Shown here in pieces: positions 8,379 to 17,473 of a DNA stretch of 64,000 bases. Position 1 is the first letter of the stretch, and each line of letters opens with the position of its first letter. The notes beneath the pieces are model-generated. The model did no database searches. It was not told where the DNA came from and saw only the letters and a program-made list of their open reading frames with translations. The stretch is from NCBI RefSeq assembly GCF_019334305.1, contig NZ_JAHWGH010000012.1, positions 372,001 to 436,000 on the forward strand, given 5' to 3'. A program made the translations under genes and the position numbers. This DNA is from Rossellomorea orangium. Lineage in GTDB: Bacteria > Bacillota > Bacilli > Bacillales > Bacillaceae_B.

Positions 8379-8511
8379 TTCGTTATGCATGAACGAACAA
8401 TTATTGTGACGAAAATTACGAAGATAGAGAGTGATTGGACAACTCTCCTATGAAAACACATAAAACGATTTAAAAACCAGCCAATTTGTATCAGAAAGGG
8501 AGATACCATCC

Positions 8512-9519
8512 ATGTTTGGAACGAAAGATTTAGGGATTGATTTAGGAACTGCCAACACTTTGGTTTACGTGAAAGGCAAGGGGATTGTCGTTCGCGAACC
8601 TTCAGTTGTTGCTCTTCAGACAGATAACAAGCAGATTGTTGCCGTGGGTAATGATGCGAAAAATATGATCGGCCGTACTCCGGGGAATGTAGTGGCGCTT
8701 CGCCCGATGAAAGACGGAGTCATTGCAGATTACGAAACGACTGCCACGATGATGAAGTACTACATAAAGCAGGCGACCAGGAATAAAGGTGCGTTTTCAC
8801 GAAAGCCGTATGTCATGGTTTGTGTACCTTCAGGCATTACAGGTGTTGAGGAAAGAGCGGTCATCGATGCCACAAGACAAGCAGGGGCTCGTGATGCCTA
8901 TACGATCGAGGAACCCTTTGCAGCGGCTATCGGAGCAAATCTTCCGGTTTGGGAACCGACGGGTAGCATGGTCGTGGATATTGGTGGCGGAACGACGGAA
9001 GTAGCGATCATCTCTTTAGGGGGGATCGTGACAAGTCAGTCGATCCGTGTTGCCGGGGATGAGATGGATGATGCCATCATCAACTATATCCGCAAGACGT
9101 ATAACCTGATGATCGGGGACCGTACGGCGGAAACCATCAAGATGGAAGTCGGGTCTGCAGGGGATTCTGAAGGAATTGAAGCGATGGAAATTCGTGGCCG
9201 TGACCTTCTGACAGGATTGCCGAAAACGATTGAAGTAACGGCTGTTGAAATTGCTTCTGCCCTTCATGACACCGTATACACGATTGTGGATGCCGTTAAG
9301 AGTACGCTGGAGAAAACTCCACCTGAACTTGCAGCAGACATCATGGATAGAGGGATCGTGCTGACAGGAGGCGGAGCGCTTCTACGCAACCTGGACAAGG
9401 TGATCAGTGATGAAACGAAGATGCCGGTGCTTATTGCCGAAGAGCCACTGGATTGTGTAGCCATAGGGACAGGGAAAGCCCTTGATCACATCCACTTATT
9501 CAAAACACGAGGAAAATAA
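8512..9519 (+). CDS. mreB: Rod shape-determining protein MreB
   Basis: A 335-residue bacterial actin. The N-terminal phosphate-1 motif is [15 protein letters not shown], phosphate-2 is [13 protein letters not shown], and the adenosine motif is [13 protein letters not shown]. MreB polymers under the cytoplasmic membrane orient the elongasome that inserts lateral-wall peptidoglycan. An AAAGGGAG site lies upstream. mreC and mreD follow, but the 160-bp mreB-mreC gap is longer than other spacings here and may contain an attenuator or second promoter. Length and motifs are fully typical. Confidence 0.98.
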   Translation: MFGTKDLGIDLGTANTLVYVKGKGIVVREPSVVALQTDNKQIVAVGNDAKNMIGRTPGNVVALRPMKDGVIADYETTATMMKYYIKQATRNKGAFSRKPYVMVCVPSGITGVEERAVIDATRQAGARDAYTIEEPFAAAIGANLPVWEPTGSMVVDIGGGTTEVAIISLGGIVTSQSIRVAGDEMDDAIINYIRKTYNLMIGDRTAETIKMEVGSAGDSEGIEAMEIRGRDLLTGLPKTIEVTAVEIASALHDTVYTIVDAVKSTLEKTPPELAADIMDRGIVLTGGGALLRNLDKVISDETKMPVLIAEEPLDCVAIGTGKALDHIHLFKTRGK

Positions 9520-9679
9520 TTGATAGTAATGGGGGACGTCTCCTTATGGATGCAGGTGCAGCCTTAAGGCCGGCCCCATCTTTTTTCGAAGAACCATGAA
9601 TATTTTGACGAATGATATCAAAAATAAACGAATTTTGATATAGTATTTACTAGAATGAGAAAAGGTTGAGGTGTACATC

Positions 9680-10558
9680 ATGCCACAATTCTTCCTGAAT
9701 AAACGTTTGATCATTCTGCTCGTCAGTGTCATTGTCCTAGTGGGATTAATCGGATTTTCTTTGCGTGACCGGGATAGTATCAGCTGGCCTGAGCAGTTTG
9801 TGAAAGATATGGTAGGATTCGGACAGTCGTTGGTTTCAAAACCTGTCAATTATGTAGCCGGAGTTGTTGATAACGTTCAAGATCTTCAAAATACATACAC
9901 AGAGAATGAAAAATTGAAAACGCGTTTAGATGAGTTGATTAAACTTGAAACAAAGGTGAAAGACCTTAAACAAGATAACGATGAATTACGGGCAGTACTG
10001 GATAAGAAGGAAAACCTTCGCGCTTATAATACGATCCAGGCTACCGTCATTGCGAGGAACCCTGATCAATGGCAGGAGCTCATTACCATTGATAAAGGGG
10101 AAGTGAACGGGATTCAATCTGATATGGCTGTGATTTCCTCTGCAGGACTGATTGGAAAGATTAAAAGTGTCAATGAATTCTCATCAACGGTCGAATTAAT
10201 CTCGACCAATAACACAAAAAATCGGATTTCCACAGTGATTCAAAGTAAAGAACAGGATATTAACGGCTGGATTGAAGGGTATGACAGCAAGAAGGAAGAA
10301 ATCCTCGTAAAGCGGATTTCCAATGACATGAAGGTTGAAAAAGGCTCCAAAGTCATGACATCCGGTCTTGGGGGCGTATTCCCTAAAGGCCTGGTCATCG
10401 GTGAGGTGAAGGAAATCAAACCGGACCAATATGGTTTGACGCAAACGGCTTATGTAAAGCCTTCTGCTGATTTCTACCATTTAGAGCATGTTATGGTCAT
10501 CGATCGTGAAATCCAGGGTGTGACGGAAGACGATGCGGTTGAGGAGGAAGAGCAATGA
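9680..10558 (+). CDS. mreC: Rod shape-determining protein MreC
   Basis: A 292-residue bitopic membrane protein. One transmembrane helix (about residues 7-27) is followed by a coiled coil (about 60-112) and the twin beta-barrel MreC domain (IARNPDQWQELITIDKGEVNGIQ and the MTSGLGGVFPKGLVIGEV motif). It connects MreB to the PBP2/RodA synthases outside the membrane. The start is ATG 9680, placed six bases after GAGGTG; the in-frame GTG at 9671 is part of that ribosome site. The tail is acidic (DDAVEEEEQ). Its last four bases overlap mreD. Confidence 0.95.
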   Translation: MPQFFLNKRLIILLVSVIVLVGLIGFSLRDRDSISWPEQFVKDMVGFGQSLVSKPVNYVAGVVDNVQDLQNTYTENEKLKTRLDELIKLETKVKDLKQDNDELRAVLDKKENLRAYNTIQATVIARNPDQWQELITIDKGEVNGIQSDMAVISSAGLIGKIKSVNEFSSTVELISTNNTKNRISTVIQSKEQDINGWIEGYDSKKEEILVKRISNDMKVEKGSKVMTSGLGGVFPKGLVIGEVKEIKPDQYGLTQTAYVKPSADFYHLEHVMVIDREIQGVTEDDAVEEEEQ

Positions 10559-11076
10559 TCAGCAGGCTCCTCCTTCCATTTATGACCCTGCTATTCTTCT
10601 ATAGTGAGAGTTTATTTGTGCACCTTTTTCCCAGTGAAGAGTGGTTCGATCAGAAAATGATCGTCCCTCATTTCCTGATTATTGTGCTGTTCTTTATTTG
10701 TGCTTTTTACCAGTACAGGACTGCGCTTCTTTATGGGTTCATCTTTGGCTTCCTATTTGATATTTATTACACTGAAATCAATGGGATTTATCTGGTGTTT
10801 TTCCCGTTCGTCATCTTTTTATCTCATCAGATGATGAAAGTGTTACATAATAACCTCTTTGTTTTAGGGATCATTTCCATGGTGAATATCTCTGTTTTAG
10901 AATTTTTGGTCTATCAGATCAATCGGATTATCAACAGGACGGATCTGACGTTCATGCAATTTGTAGATTGGCGTTTGTGGCCAACATTGATCTTGAATGT
11001 TCTATTTTATATCATTCTTGCCTTCCCATTCAGAAACTATCTTCTGAAGAAACGGAAAGAGTGGTTGGATGAATAA
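10555..11076 (+). CDS. mreD: Rod shape-determining protein MreD
   Basis: A 173-residue polytopic membrane protein with about five hydrophobic segments, matching the MreD family in length and topology. It associates with MreC in the elongation complex. The ATG overlaps the mreC stop by four bases and its ribosome site (GAGGAGG-like) lies inside mreC, which indicates coupled translation. Confidence 0.92.
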   Translation: MISRLLLPFMTLLFFYSESLFVHLFPSEEWFDQKMIVPHFLIIVLFFICAFYQYRTALLYGFIFGFLFDIYYTEINGIYLVFFPFVIFLSHQMMKVLHNNLFVLGIISMVNISVLEFLVYQINRIINRTDLTFMQFVDWRLWPTLILNVLFYIILAFPFRNYLLKKRKEWLDE

Positions 11077-11159
11077 TTTCCATTAGTGATTTTTTCATAA
11101 AAAGAGGAAATGACACTGCTTATGTCGAATTTAAAGACGACTGAGGTGAAAATTGCGAC

Positions 11160-11840
11160 ATGAACAAGAAGCCAAATGTGATGATAAAAGGAACAAAAGA
11201 AGGCCTGACTCTTCATCTCAACGATCAATGCTCGTTTCACGAGTTAAAGAAGGAATTGGACGATAAGCTGTCTGCCCATTATCGGGAAACAGAAGGTACC
11301 CCCCTCTTGACGGTTAATATTCAAACCGGCAATCGTTACTTGACTGAAGATCAAGTGGAAGAGTTAAAAGAAATCGTAAGACAAAAACGCAATTTAGTAG
11401 TAAATGAAGTATTGAGCAATGTCATAACGAAGAATGATGCAGAAAAACTAATAGATGAACGAAATATCGAAACCCTTACCGGGGTCATCCGTTCGGGACA
11501 GGTCGTGGAAACAGCAGGCGACATCCTCATAGTAGGTGACGTCAATCCAGGGGGGAAAGTCCTTGCTGGAGGGAATATTTACATATTAGGTTCATTGAAA
11601 GGGATTGCCCATGCCGGCTGCAATGGAAATCAAGAGGCGGTCATCGTGGCGTCCAAGATGGTTCCATCCCAGCTGCGGATCGCGGATTCTCTGAACCGTT
11701 CACCTGATCGGGTGGAGGAAGAGGATGACCGCGAAATGGAATGTGCGTATGTGGATGACAGCGGGCAGATCGTTGTCGATCGATTACAAGTTTTGAAGCA
11801 TCTTAGACCAAATATTACTAGTTTTAAAGGAGGAAGCTAA
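11160..11840 (+). CDS. minC: Septum site-determining protein MinC
   Basis: A 226-residue FtsZ-assembly inhibitor. The N-terminal domain (about 1-105) binds FtsZ. The C-terminal right-handed beta-helix domain carries the repeats DILIVGDVNPGGKVLAGGNIY and GSLKGIAHAGCNGN that dimerise and bind MinD. A GAGGTG site lies about 11 bases before the ATG. It is followed one base later by minD with a GTG start, the usual minCD operon. Confidence 0.97.
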   Translation: MNKKPNVMIKGTKEGLTLHLNDQCSFHELKKELDDKLSAHYRETEGTPLLTVNIQTGNRYLTEDQVEELKEIVRQKRNLVVNEVLSNVITKNDAEKLIDERNIETLTGVIRSGQVVETAGDILIVGDVNPGGKVLAGGNIYILGSLKGIAHAGCNGNQEAVIVASKMVPSQLRIADSLNRSPDRVEEEDDREMECAYVDDSGQIVVDRLQVLKHLRPNITSFKGGS

Positions 11841-11841
11841 T

Positions 11842-12645
11842 GTGGGTGAAGCCATAGTTGTTACTTCAGGTAAAGGTGGAGTAGGAAAGACGACTACTTC
11901 TGCCAATGTTGGTACAGCATTAGCTCTACAAGGCAAAAAGGTTTGCTTGATTGACACGGATATCGGCCTCAGAAACCTGGACGTGGTGATGGGACTTGAA
12001 AACCGGATCATTTATGACCTCGTGGACGTGGTGGAGGGCAGATGTAAAATCCATCAAGCCCTGGTGAAAGACAAACGTTTCGAGGACAAGCTCTTTTTAC
12101 TGCCGGCTGCACAGACGAGTGATAAGTCCGCTGTGAACCCTGAACAGATGAAAAAACTGGTACTGGATTTAAAGCAAGACTATGATTATATCATTATTGA
12201 TTGCCCTGCAGGTATAGAACAGGGATATAAGAACGCCGTAGCAGGGGCTGACCGTGCAATTGTCGTCACGACTCCCGAAATTTCGGCAGTTCGTGACGCT
12301 GACCGCATCATCGGTTTACTGGAGAAGGAGAATATCGAGCCGCCGAAGCTTGTAATCAACCGTATCCGGAACCATATGATGAAAAATGGAGAAATGCTTG
12401 ATGTGGACGAGATCACTACGCATCTCTCCATCGATCTTCTAGGAATTGTCGCTGATGACGAAAATGTCATCAGGTCATCCAATAAAGGTGAACCGATCGC
12501 CCTCGATTCAACCAGTAAAGCCTCCATCTCTTACCGGAATATCGCGAGACGGATACTTGGTGAATCCGTTCCGCTCCAATCCCTGGAAGAAGAAAGAACC
12601 GGTGTCTTTATGAAAATTAAAAAATTATTCGGTGTAAAAGCCTAG
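11842..12645 (+). CDS. minD: Septum site-determining ATPase MinD
   Basis: A 267-residue ParA/MinD-type ATPase. The deviant Walker A is GKGGVGKTT (residues 10-18, signature Lys11), and switch regions DTDIGLRNLD and DCPAGIEQG follow. The C-terminus MKIKKLFGVKA is the amphipathic membrane-targeting helix. MinD-ATP binds the membrane and recruits MinC, blocking FtsZ rings at the poles. The start is GTG 11842 behind GGAGGAAG. It forms a two-gene unit with minC that ends in a terminator. Confidence 0.98.
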   Translation: MGEAIVVTSGKGGVGKTTTSANVGTALALQGKKVCLIDTDIGLRNLDVVMGLENRIIYDLVDVVEGRCKIHQALVKDKRFEDKLFLLPAAQTSDKSAVNPEQMKKLVLDLKQDYDYIIIDCPAGIEQGYKNAVAGADRAIVVTTPEISAVRDADRIIGLLEKENIEPPKLVINRIRNHMMKNGEMLDVDEITTHLSIDLLGIVADDENVIRSSNKGEPIALDSTSKASISYRNIARRILGESVPLQSLEEERTGVFMKIKKLFGVKA

Positions 12646-12656
12646 AGCTTTTTCCA

Positions 12657-12698
12657 GTCCCGGTAGGACGCATGCTGCGTTTTACCGGGGCTTTTTTA
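12657..12698 (+). terminator. Terminator after minCD
   Basis: An outer stem CCCGGTA/TACCGGG encloses an inner ACGCA-TGC-TGCGT stem and is followed by a T-rich tract. It ends the mre-min transcription unit before the spoIVF operon. Confidence 0.85.
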
Positions 12699-12708
12699 TT
12701 TTCTCCAT

Positions 12709-12737
12709 GAATATTCCACTGAGACAAGTCATACATT
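12709..12737 (+). promoter_or_regulatory. Sigma-E-type promoter for spoIVFA-spoIVFB
   Basis: GAATATT (12709-12715) and CATACATT (12730-12737) are separated by 14 bp. They match the known sigma-E consensus (-35 of the KMATATT type, -10 CATACAnT, 13-15 bp spacer). The spoIVF operon is mother-cell, sigma-E controlled in B. subtilis. The site is about 140 bp upstream of spoIVFA. Confidence 0.72.
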
Positions 12738-12877
12738 GTAGCAAAACATGTGAATTGAATCATGGTATGGATCTTTACACCCCTATGCCCATCATCAGGA
12801 ATAGACCCAGCCCCTCTTGATCAGAGTGAAGAGATCAATGGTTATCAAACAATACCTTATAAAAAGGAATGGTGTAC

Positions 12878-13654
12878 ATGGGGAATCGAGCGGATGAAAT
12901 ACGTAAACGGATAGCCAAACGAAAAAAAATGGGGAATTCTAGTCCATCTGAACACTCATCTTACTTTCTTCCGACGGATGAGGAACGTTATGGAATGGAG
13001 CGTCAGGCAAGCTTTGAGGGTGGACCGCCACCGGAAGGCATGCACCCCCTATTTAAGAAAGAAACCTTCATGCTGAAGATCCTTGGGGCGGGCATCATGG
13101 TGCTGATCACGGCCATCATGTTTAAGAGTCCTTCACCGGTATTTAATGAAGCAAAGTCTTACGTTACGAAAACGATGGATACAGAGTTCCAATTTGCCGC
13201 CATTTCCACGTGGTATGAAGATCAGTTCGGGAAACCACTTGCTTTATTGCCTGCCAGTGACACGGACAAGGAGTCAGCCTCTACACAGAGTGCTGAATAC
13301 GTCCGCCCGGCTTCGGGGAAAGTCGTAGAGAATTTTAAGACGAACGGGCAGGGCATCATGCTTCAAACCGTCCTTGGTGAAGATGTGACGGCCATGAAGG
13401 GAGGATTGATCATTTTTGCAGGGAAGAGGGATGAGCTTGGGAATACGGTGGTCATTCAGCATGCAGACCAATCAGAATCCTGGTATGGGAATCTCGAATC
13501 AATCGATGTGAAGCAGTATGAAAAAATAGAGAAGGGCTCGCTTGTAGGAAAAGTTTCTTCAAGCAGTCAGGATGATGCAACGGGAGAATTTTATTTTGCC
13601 ATTAAAATGGGTGATGAATTCATCGACCCGATACAGGTGATGTCATTTGACTAA
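12878..13654 (+). CDS. spoIVFA: Stage IV sporulation protein FA (SpoIVFA), regulator of SpoIVFB
   Basis: A 258-residue membrane protein beginning MGNRADEIRKRIAKRKK, the conserved SpoIVFA N-terminus. One transmembrane helix (about 64-82) is followed by an M23/LytM-like domain with VVIQHADQSESWYGNL. SpoIVFA and BofA hold the protease SpoIVFB inactive in the outer forespore membrane until SpoIVB from the forespore cleaves SpoIVFA. The start is ATG 12878 about nine bases after AAGGA; the in-frame ATG at 12869 sits directly on that site. The gene overlaps spoIVFB by 8 bases. Confidence 0.93.
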   Translation: MGNRADEIRKRIAKRKKMGNSSPSEHSSYFLPTDEERYGMERQASFEGGPPPEGMHPLFKKETFMLKILGAGIMVLITAIMFKSPSPVFNEAKSYVTKTMDTEFQFAAISTWYEDQFGKPLALLPASDTDKESASTQSAEYVRPASGKVVENFKTNGQGIMLQTVLGEDVTAMKGGLIIFAGKRDELGNTVVIQHADQSESWYGNLESIDVKQYEKIEKGSLVGKVSSSSQDDATGEFYFAIKMGDEFIDPIQVMSFD

Positions 13655-14513
13655 GATCATTTCACTTTTGAAGAAATTTTACGTACACCCATTGCTGTGG
13701 CTGGTGATCGGGATTGCCATCTTAACGGCCCACTTTTTTGAACTGATCCTCCTGCTCATCATCATCACCATACATGAATTGGGACACGGAATGATGGCAC
13801 AATCCTTTTCCTGGAGAGTCAAGAAAATCGCCTTGTTACCCTTTGGAGGGGTGGCTGAGATGGATGAGCATGGAAACCGTTCATTAAAAGAAGAGTTCTG
13901 GGTCGTGGCGGCGGGACCGCTTCAGCATATTTGGCTCATTGCCCTTGGCTATGGTCTCCTGTCAATTGGGGTCATCAGTCAGGATTCATTTACGCTTTTC
14001 TTTCAATTGAATATGATGGTGTTATTGTTTAACCTTCTTCCCATATGGCCTTTGGATGGAGGGAAGATGGTTTCCCTGCTGCTTGCCATGAAGTTTAATT
14101 ATTTGAGGGCGTATGAATACACGCTCCTCTTTTCGTTTGGTTTATTACTCTTTTTCCACCTGATTGTTCTTGTAACCGCTCCCCTTCATCTGAATTTATG
14201 GATTGTCCTTTCATTTCTGTACTTTTCCCTTTGGGTGGATTGGAAACAGAGGAGATACGCCTTCATGAAGTTTTTACTGGAGCGTTATTACGGAAAGAGC
14301 CATCAATTTGTACAATTACGGCCATTACCGATTGAAAGTGATGATTCCATCATTACTGTGGTGGAACGGTTTCAACGCGGGGTCAAGCATCCCCTGGTGG
14401 TATTCGATAAAGGAATCGAAGTGGGAAAGCTTGATGAAAATGAACTTCTCCACGCCTTCTTCGCCGAAAAGATGACTTCTGCGAAAACGAAGGATCTCCT
14501 TTACCTTTATTGA
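13647..14513 (+). CDS. spoIVFB: Sigma-K processing site-2 protease SpoIVFB
   Basis: A 288-residue polytopic intramembrane metalloprotease. HELGHG gives the zinc ligands His43 and His47 and catalytic Glu44, and the third ligand lies in NLLPIWPLDGGK. A C-terminal CBS-like cytoplasmic region (VVERFQRGVKHPLVVFDKG) senses ATP in the family. It removes the propeptide of pro-sigma-K in the mother cell. The TTG start (13647) overlaps the end of spoIVFA, so synthesis is coupled to its inhibitor. Confidence 0.95.
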   Translation: MTKIISLLKKFYVHPLLWLVIGIAILTAHFFELILLLIIITIHELGHGMMAQSFSWRVKKIALLPFGGVAEMDEHGNRSLKEEFWVVAAGPLQHIWLIALGYGLLSIGVISQDSFTLFFQLNMMVLLFNLLPIWPLDGGKMVSLLLAMKFNYLRAYEYTLLFSFGLLLFFHLIVLVTAPLHLNLWIVLSFLYFSLWVDWKQRRYAFMKFLLERYYGKSHQFVQLRPLPIESDDSIITVVERFQRGVKHPLVVFDKGIEVGKLDENELLHAFFAEKMTSAKTKDLLYLY

Positions 14514-14540
14514 CGAACATTATAAAGTATGGGCATACTG

Positions 14541-14569
14541 GAAAAAGGGTTGAATCCAACCCTTTTTTC
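14541..14569 (+). terminator. Terminator between spoIVFB and the RNase E/G gene
   Basis: AAAGGGTTG and CAACCCTTT form a perfect 9-bp stem with an AATC loop, followed by a T-run. It argues that the RNase gene starts downstream of it and not at ATG 14529. Confidence 0.85.
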
Positions 14570-14609
14570 TGTTGTTTCAGGCATCCATTATAGAAATGAG
14601 GGTCCCGAT

Positions 14610-16052
14610 GTGGAAGAAATGATTGTACATAGTAAATGCAGGGAAAAACGATGGGTACACCGACTACATAATGAAATAATCGGTTTATATACATATCCTC
14701 CGGGAGACGAAAGTTTAACGGGCAATATCTATCTGGGAAAGGTCGACAAGGTCCAGAAGGGGCTTGGAGCAGCCTTTGTGGATTTCGGACAGGGCAGGAA
14801 TGGGTATCTTCATGAAAAGGATTTTCCACAAAATGTGGAAGCGTATCAAAGGGAAAGTGATCCTACTCCAATCGGCAAATGTGTCCATGAAGGGCAAAAA
14901 ATCCTCGTTCAGGTCATAAAGGATGAGATGGGGACAAAAGGTGCCAGATTGACGGCGGTCATCGAAATGAAAGGCGAACATATGGTGTATATGCCAAAGG
15001 GCCACTATGTCGCGGTATCAAAGAAAGTAGATGATGAGAATCGGAAGGTTTTAAGGCGATTAGGGAATGAATGGAAATCCCCTGAAGAAGGCATCGTGAT
15101 GCGTACCAACGCGGCGGGTGTGAAGGAAGCCGTGTTACAGGAAGAACTGATTCACTTGAGGTCTCTCTATGAACGTCTGGAGAAGGTTTCTCTCCGGGCA
15201 AAGTGTCCGTCCCTCATATCCAGACAGGACACCTTTTATGAAGATCTCTACGAACATCTAAAAAAAGGGAAGGGAGGTAAGATTGTCTTTGATGATTATG
15301 ACAGCATGCTTCAAGCGGAGGAAATGAGTGGGGAAGAGATCCGGGCAAAGTGGGGTTTCGAACTTTATCAAGGTCACGAAAATATCTTTAAGTATTATCG
15401 TGTTCACTCTGCATGGGAAACCGCATTGAGGAAAATAGTCTGGCTGGGTAACGGAGGCTTTCTTGTCATAGAATCGACTGAAGCCATGACGGTTGTGGAT
15501 GTCAATTCAGGGAAATTCACCGGGAAAGACAATTTGGAAGACACGATTCTGTATACGAACAAACTTGCTGCGAAGGAAATGGCAAAACAGTTGACGATCC
15601 GTAATTTGAGTGGAATGATTCTGATTGATTTCATTGATATGAAGAAGGAAAGCCATCGCAATGAGGTGATGGGCTCACTTTCAGAAGCCCTGGTCTCTGA
15701 TCGCCAAAGAACAACCATCGTCGGGTTTACTAAGCTTGGGATCCTGGAACTGACCAGAAAGAGGACACGCCTGCCGCTATCTGCTTCCTTGACCCGTCCC
15801 TGTTCGGTATGTCATGGTACAGGAAGGGAGATGAGCCCTGAGTCAATGGCTTTCCAGCTCGAACGGGAGTTATGGGAATGTGATGGGGAGGCTTCGCAGA
15901 TTGAAGTGGAAGCCACACGGGAAGTTGCAGATGTGTTTTCAGGGAAACAGGGGATCCATCTGCATCGACTACAAACAGCATTGAATAAAAAAATCATCAT
16001 GAAGGAGATTACTCATAATCATCCTTATTATCATATAACGAAAATAATATGA
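14610..16052 (+). CDS. rng: Ribonuclease E/G family protein
   Basis: About 480 residues. An N-terminal RNase H-like/S1 region (GNIYLGKVDKVQKGLGAAFVDFG) is followed by the DNase I-like catalytic domain with the two metal-binding aspartates in TVVDVNSGKFTG and LIDFIDMKKESH. A zinc-link CSVCHGTG follows. The enzyme cleaves single-stranded AU-rich RNA from a 5' monophosphate end. GTG 14610 is preferred: a GAGGG site lies seven bases upstream, whereas the in-frame ATG 14529 lies before a terminator. B. subtilis lacks this gene between spoIVFB and rplU, but other Bacillaceae have it there. Confidence 0.9.
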   Translation: MEEMIVHSKCREKRWVHRLHNEIIGLYTYPPGDESLTGNIYLGKVDKVQKGLGAAFVDFGQGRNGYLHEKDFPQNVEAYQRESDPTPIGKCVHEGQKILVQVIKDEMGTKGARLTAVIEMKGEHMVYMPKGHYVAVSKKVDDENRKVLRRLGNEWKSPEEGIVMRTNAAGVKEAVLQEELIHLRSLYERLEKVSLRAKCPSLISRQDTFYEDLYEHLKKGKGGKIVFDDYDSMLQAEEMSGEEIRAKWGFELYQGHENIFKYYRVHSAWETALRKIVWLGNGGFLVIESTEAMTVVDVNSGKFTGKDNLEDTILYTNKLAAKEMAKQLTIRNLSGMILIDFIDMKKESHRNEVMGSLSEALVSDRQRTTIVGFTKLGILELTRKRTRLPLSASLTRPCSVCHGTGREMSPESMAFQLERELWECDGEASQIEVEATREVADVFSGKQGIHLHRLQTALNKKIIMKEITHNHPYYHITKII

Positions 16053-16067
16053 AATTCTTGAATGTTA

Positions 16068-16097
16068 TTGACAGTATGTCGATTTATATGATAGGAT
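16068..16097 (+). promoter_or_regulatory. Sigma-A promoter of the rplU operon
   Basis: TTGACA (16068-16073) and TAGGAT (16092-16097) with an 18-bp spacer place transcription start near 16104, just ahead of the L21 leader structure. Confidence 0.7.
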
Positions 16098-16107
16098 TCT
16101 AATGTTA

Positions 16108-16197
16108 TTGATTGTAGCACCCGTGCTACAACCGCTCATTACAGGTACTAAAAGTGTGGAGCATTCCAACACCTGTCATTGGCGAGTCTGAGTTTAT
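16108..16197 (+). ncRNA. Ribosomal protein L21 leader RNA
   Basis: The 5' UTR of rplU holds a perfect hairpin TTGTAGCAC-CC-GTGCTACAA (16112-16131). A second element follows in which ACAGGT (16141-16146) pairs with ACCTGT, enclosing the conserved ACTAAAAGTGTGGA stretch. This matches the L21 leader of Bacillota, which is thought to bind excess L21 and repress the operon. The ribosome site AAGGAGG follows directly. Confidence 0.85.
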
Positions 16198-16211
16198 AAG
16201 GAGGTGCGATT

Positions 16212-16520
16212 ATGTACGCAATTATCGAAACAGGTGGTAAGCAAATCCGTGTAGAAGCTGGTCAAGCAATCTACATCGAAAAGCTAAACGCTGAACAAGG
16301 CGATACGGTAACTTTTGACAAAGTTCTATTCGTTGGTGGTGACGATGTGAAAGTAGGAAGTCCTTTAGTGGATGGAGCTACTGTAACAGCGAAAGTTGAA
16401 AAACAAGGCCGCGCGAAAAAGCTTGTAGTATTCAAATACAAAGCGAAAAAGAACTACCGTCGTAAGCAAGGTCACCGTCAACCTTACACTAAAGTTGTCA
16501 TTGACGAAATCAACGCGTAA
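16212..16520 (+). CDS. rplU: Large-subunit ribosomal protein L21
   Basis: A 102-residue protein starting [18 protein letters not shown] with the C-terminal basic [14 protein letters not shown] segment that contacts 23S rRNA. Length and sequence are typical of bL21. The start follows AAGGAGG. First gene of rplU-prp-rpmA, probably autoregulated through the leader upstream. Confidence 0.99.
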   Translation: MYAIIETGGKQIRVEAGQAIYIEKLNAEQGDTVTFDKVLFVGGDDVKVGSPLVDGATVTAKVEKQGRAKKLVVFKYKAKKNYRRKQGHRQPYTKVVIDEINA

Positions 16521-16531
16521 GGCGTGAGATC

Positions 16532-16867
16532 ATGATTAACGTTTACGTAGAGCGTTCACCAGGGAAAAGAATTCGTTCTTTCTCTATGGATGGACATGCT
16601 GATTTTGCTGAAAATGGGCAAGACATTGTTTGTGCAGGTGCTTCTGCTGTTTCATTCGGCAGTATTAATGCCATTATGGCCTTAACCGGTGTCGAACCGG
16701 CCATTGAGCAATCCTCAGATGGTGGATTCCTTCGCTGCGTCATCCCTGATGACCTTCCGGAAGAAACAGAGGGCAAGATTCAGCTGCTGTTAAACAGCAT
16801 GCTTATCAGCCTCCAAACAATTGAAAGAGACTATAGTGATTTTATTAAAATAACCTTCAAAAAGTAG
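16532..16867 (+). CDS. prp: Ribosomal-processing cysteine protease Prp
   Basis: A 111-residue protease with the catalytic pair His22 (DGHADFAENGQD) and Cys34 (IVCAGASA), the positions reported for the Staphylococcus aureus enzyme. It removes the N-terminal extension of L27 before the protein can work in the ribosome. Its gene lies between rplU and rpmA, 11 bases after rplU. The L27 encoded next has the cleavable extension, so enzyme and substrate are both present. Confidence 0.95.
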   Translation: MINVYVERSPGKRIRSFSMDGHADFAENGQDIVCAGASAVSFGSINAIMALTGVEPAIEQSSDGGFLRCVIPDDLPEETEGKIQLLLNSMLISLQTIERDYSDFIKITFKK

Positions 16868-17170
<303 letters not shown>

Positions 17171-17186
17171 TCGCATATCTTTAACG

Positions 17187-17222
17187 AAAACTCTAACCGA
17201 CTTTCGGTTAGAGTTTTATTTT
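17187..17222 (+). terminator. Terminator after rpmA
   Basis: AAAACTCTAACCGA, a CTT loop and TCGGTTAGAGTTTT form a perfect stem followed by a T-rich tract. It ends the rplU-prp-rpmA operon. Confidence 0.9.
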
Positions 17223-17473
17223 TATCACGGGTATCGGCATTTAAGGTCGAAAATGTACTGGATGATTGGTTTCGATTCATAATAGAAACGATTATGAACG
17301 GGCTTGATGGGATATTATCGAGTTTTGGGGATATTTTATCGACTTCTCCTGTTTACCATTTATTATCGACTAACCAATCTACTTCACCTGCACCATTTTT
17401 ACAGAAACAATATACGCACCACGCCCATCTTTGATATACTTACTGATAGCACTTAAAGTATAGGAGTTAGATT
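17223..17473. other. Intergenic stretch before spo0B
   Basis: No gene is visible. Three TTATCGA words occur at 17315, 17336 and 17363 (spacings 21 and 27 bp) in AT-rich sequence. A TATACT hexamer near 17433 may be the spo0B -10 element, without a clear -35. A GGAGT site precedes the spo0B ATG. Confidence 0.5.

Noticed and set aside
9528-9592. Attenuator or terminator between mreB and mreC (ATGGGG...CCCCAT then TTTTTT)
   Set aside because: The paired arms are short and far apart, so the structure is too weak to list as a feature.
14383-14829. Minus-strand frame across the spoIVFB-RNase junction
   Set aside because: Crosses a terminator and both flanking genes; unrecognisable composition.
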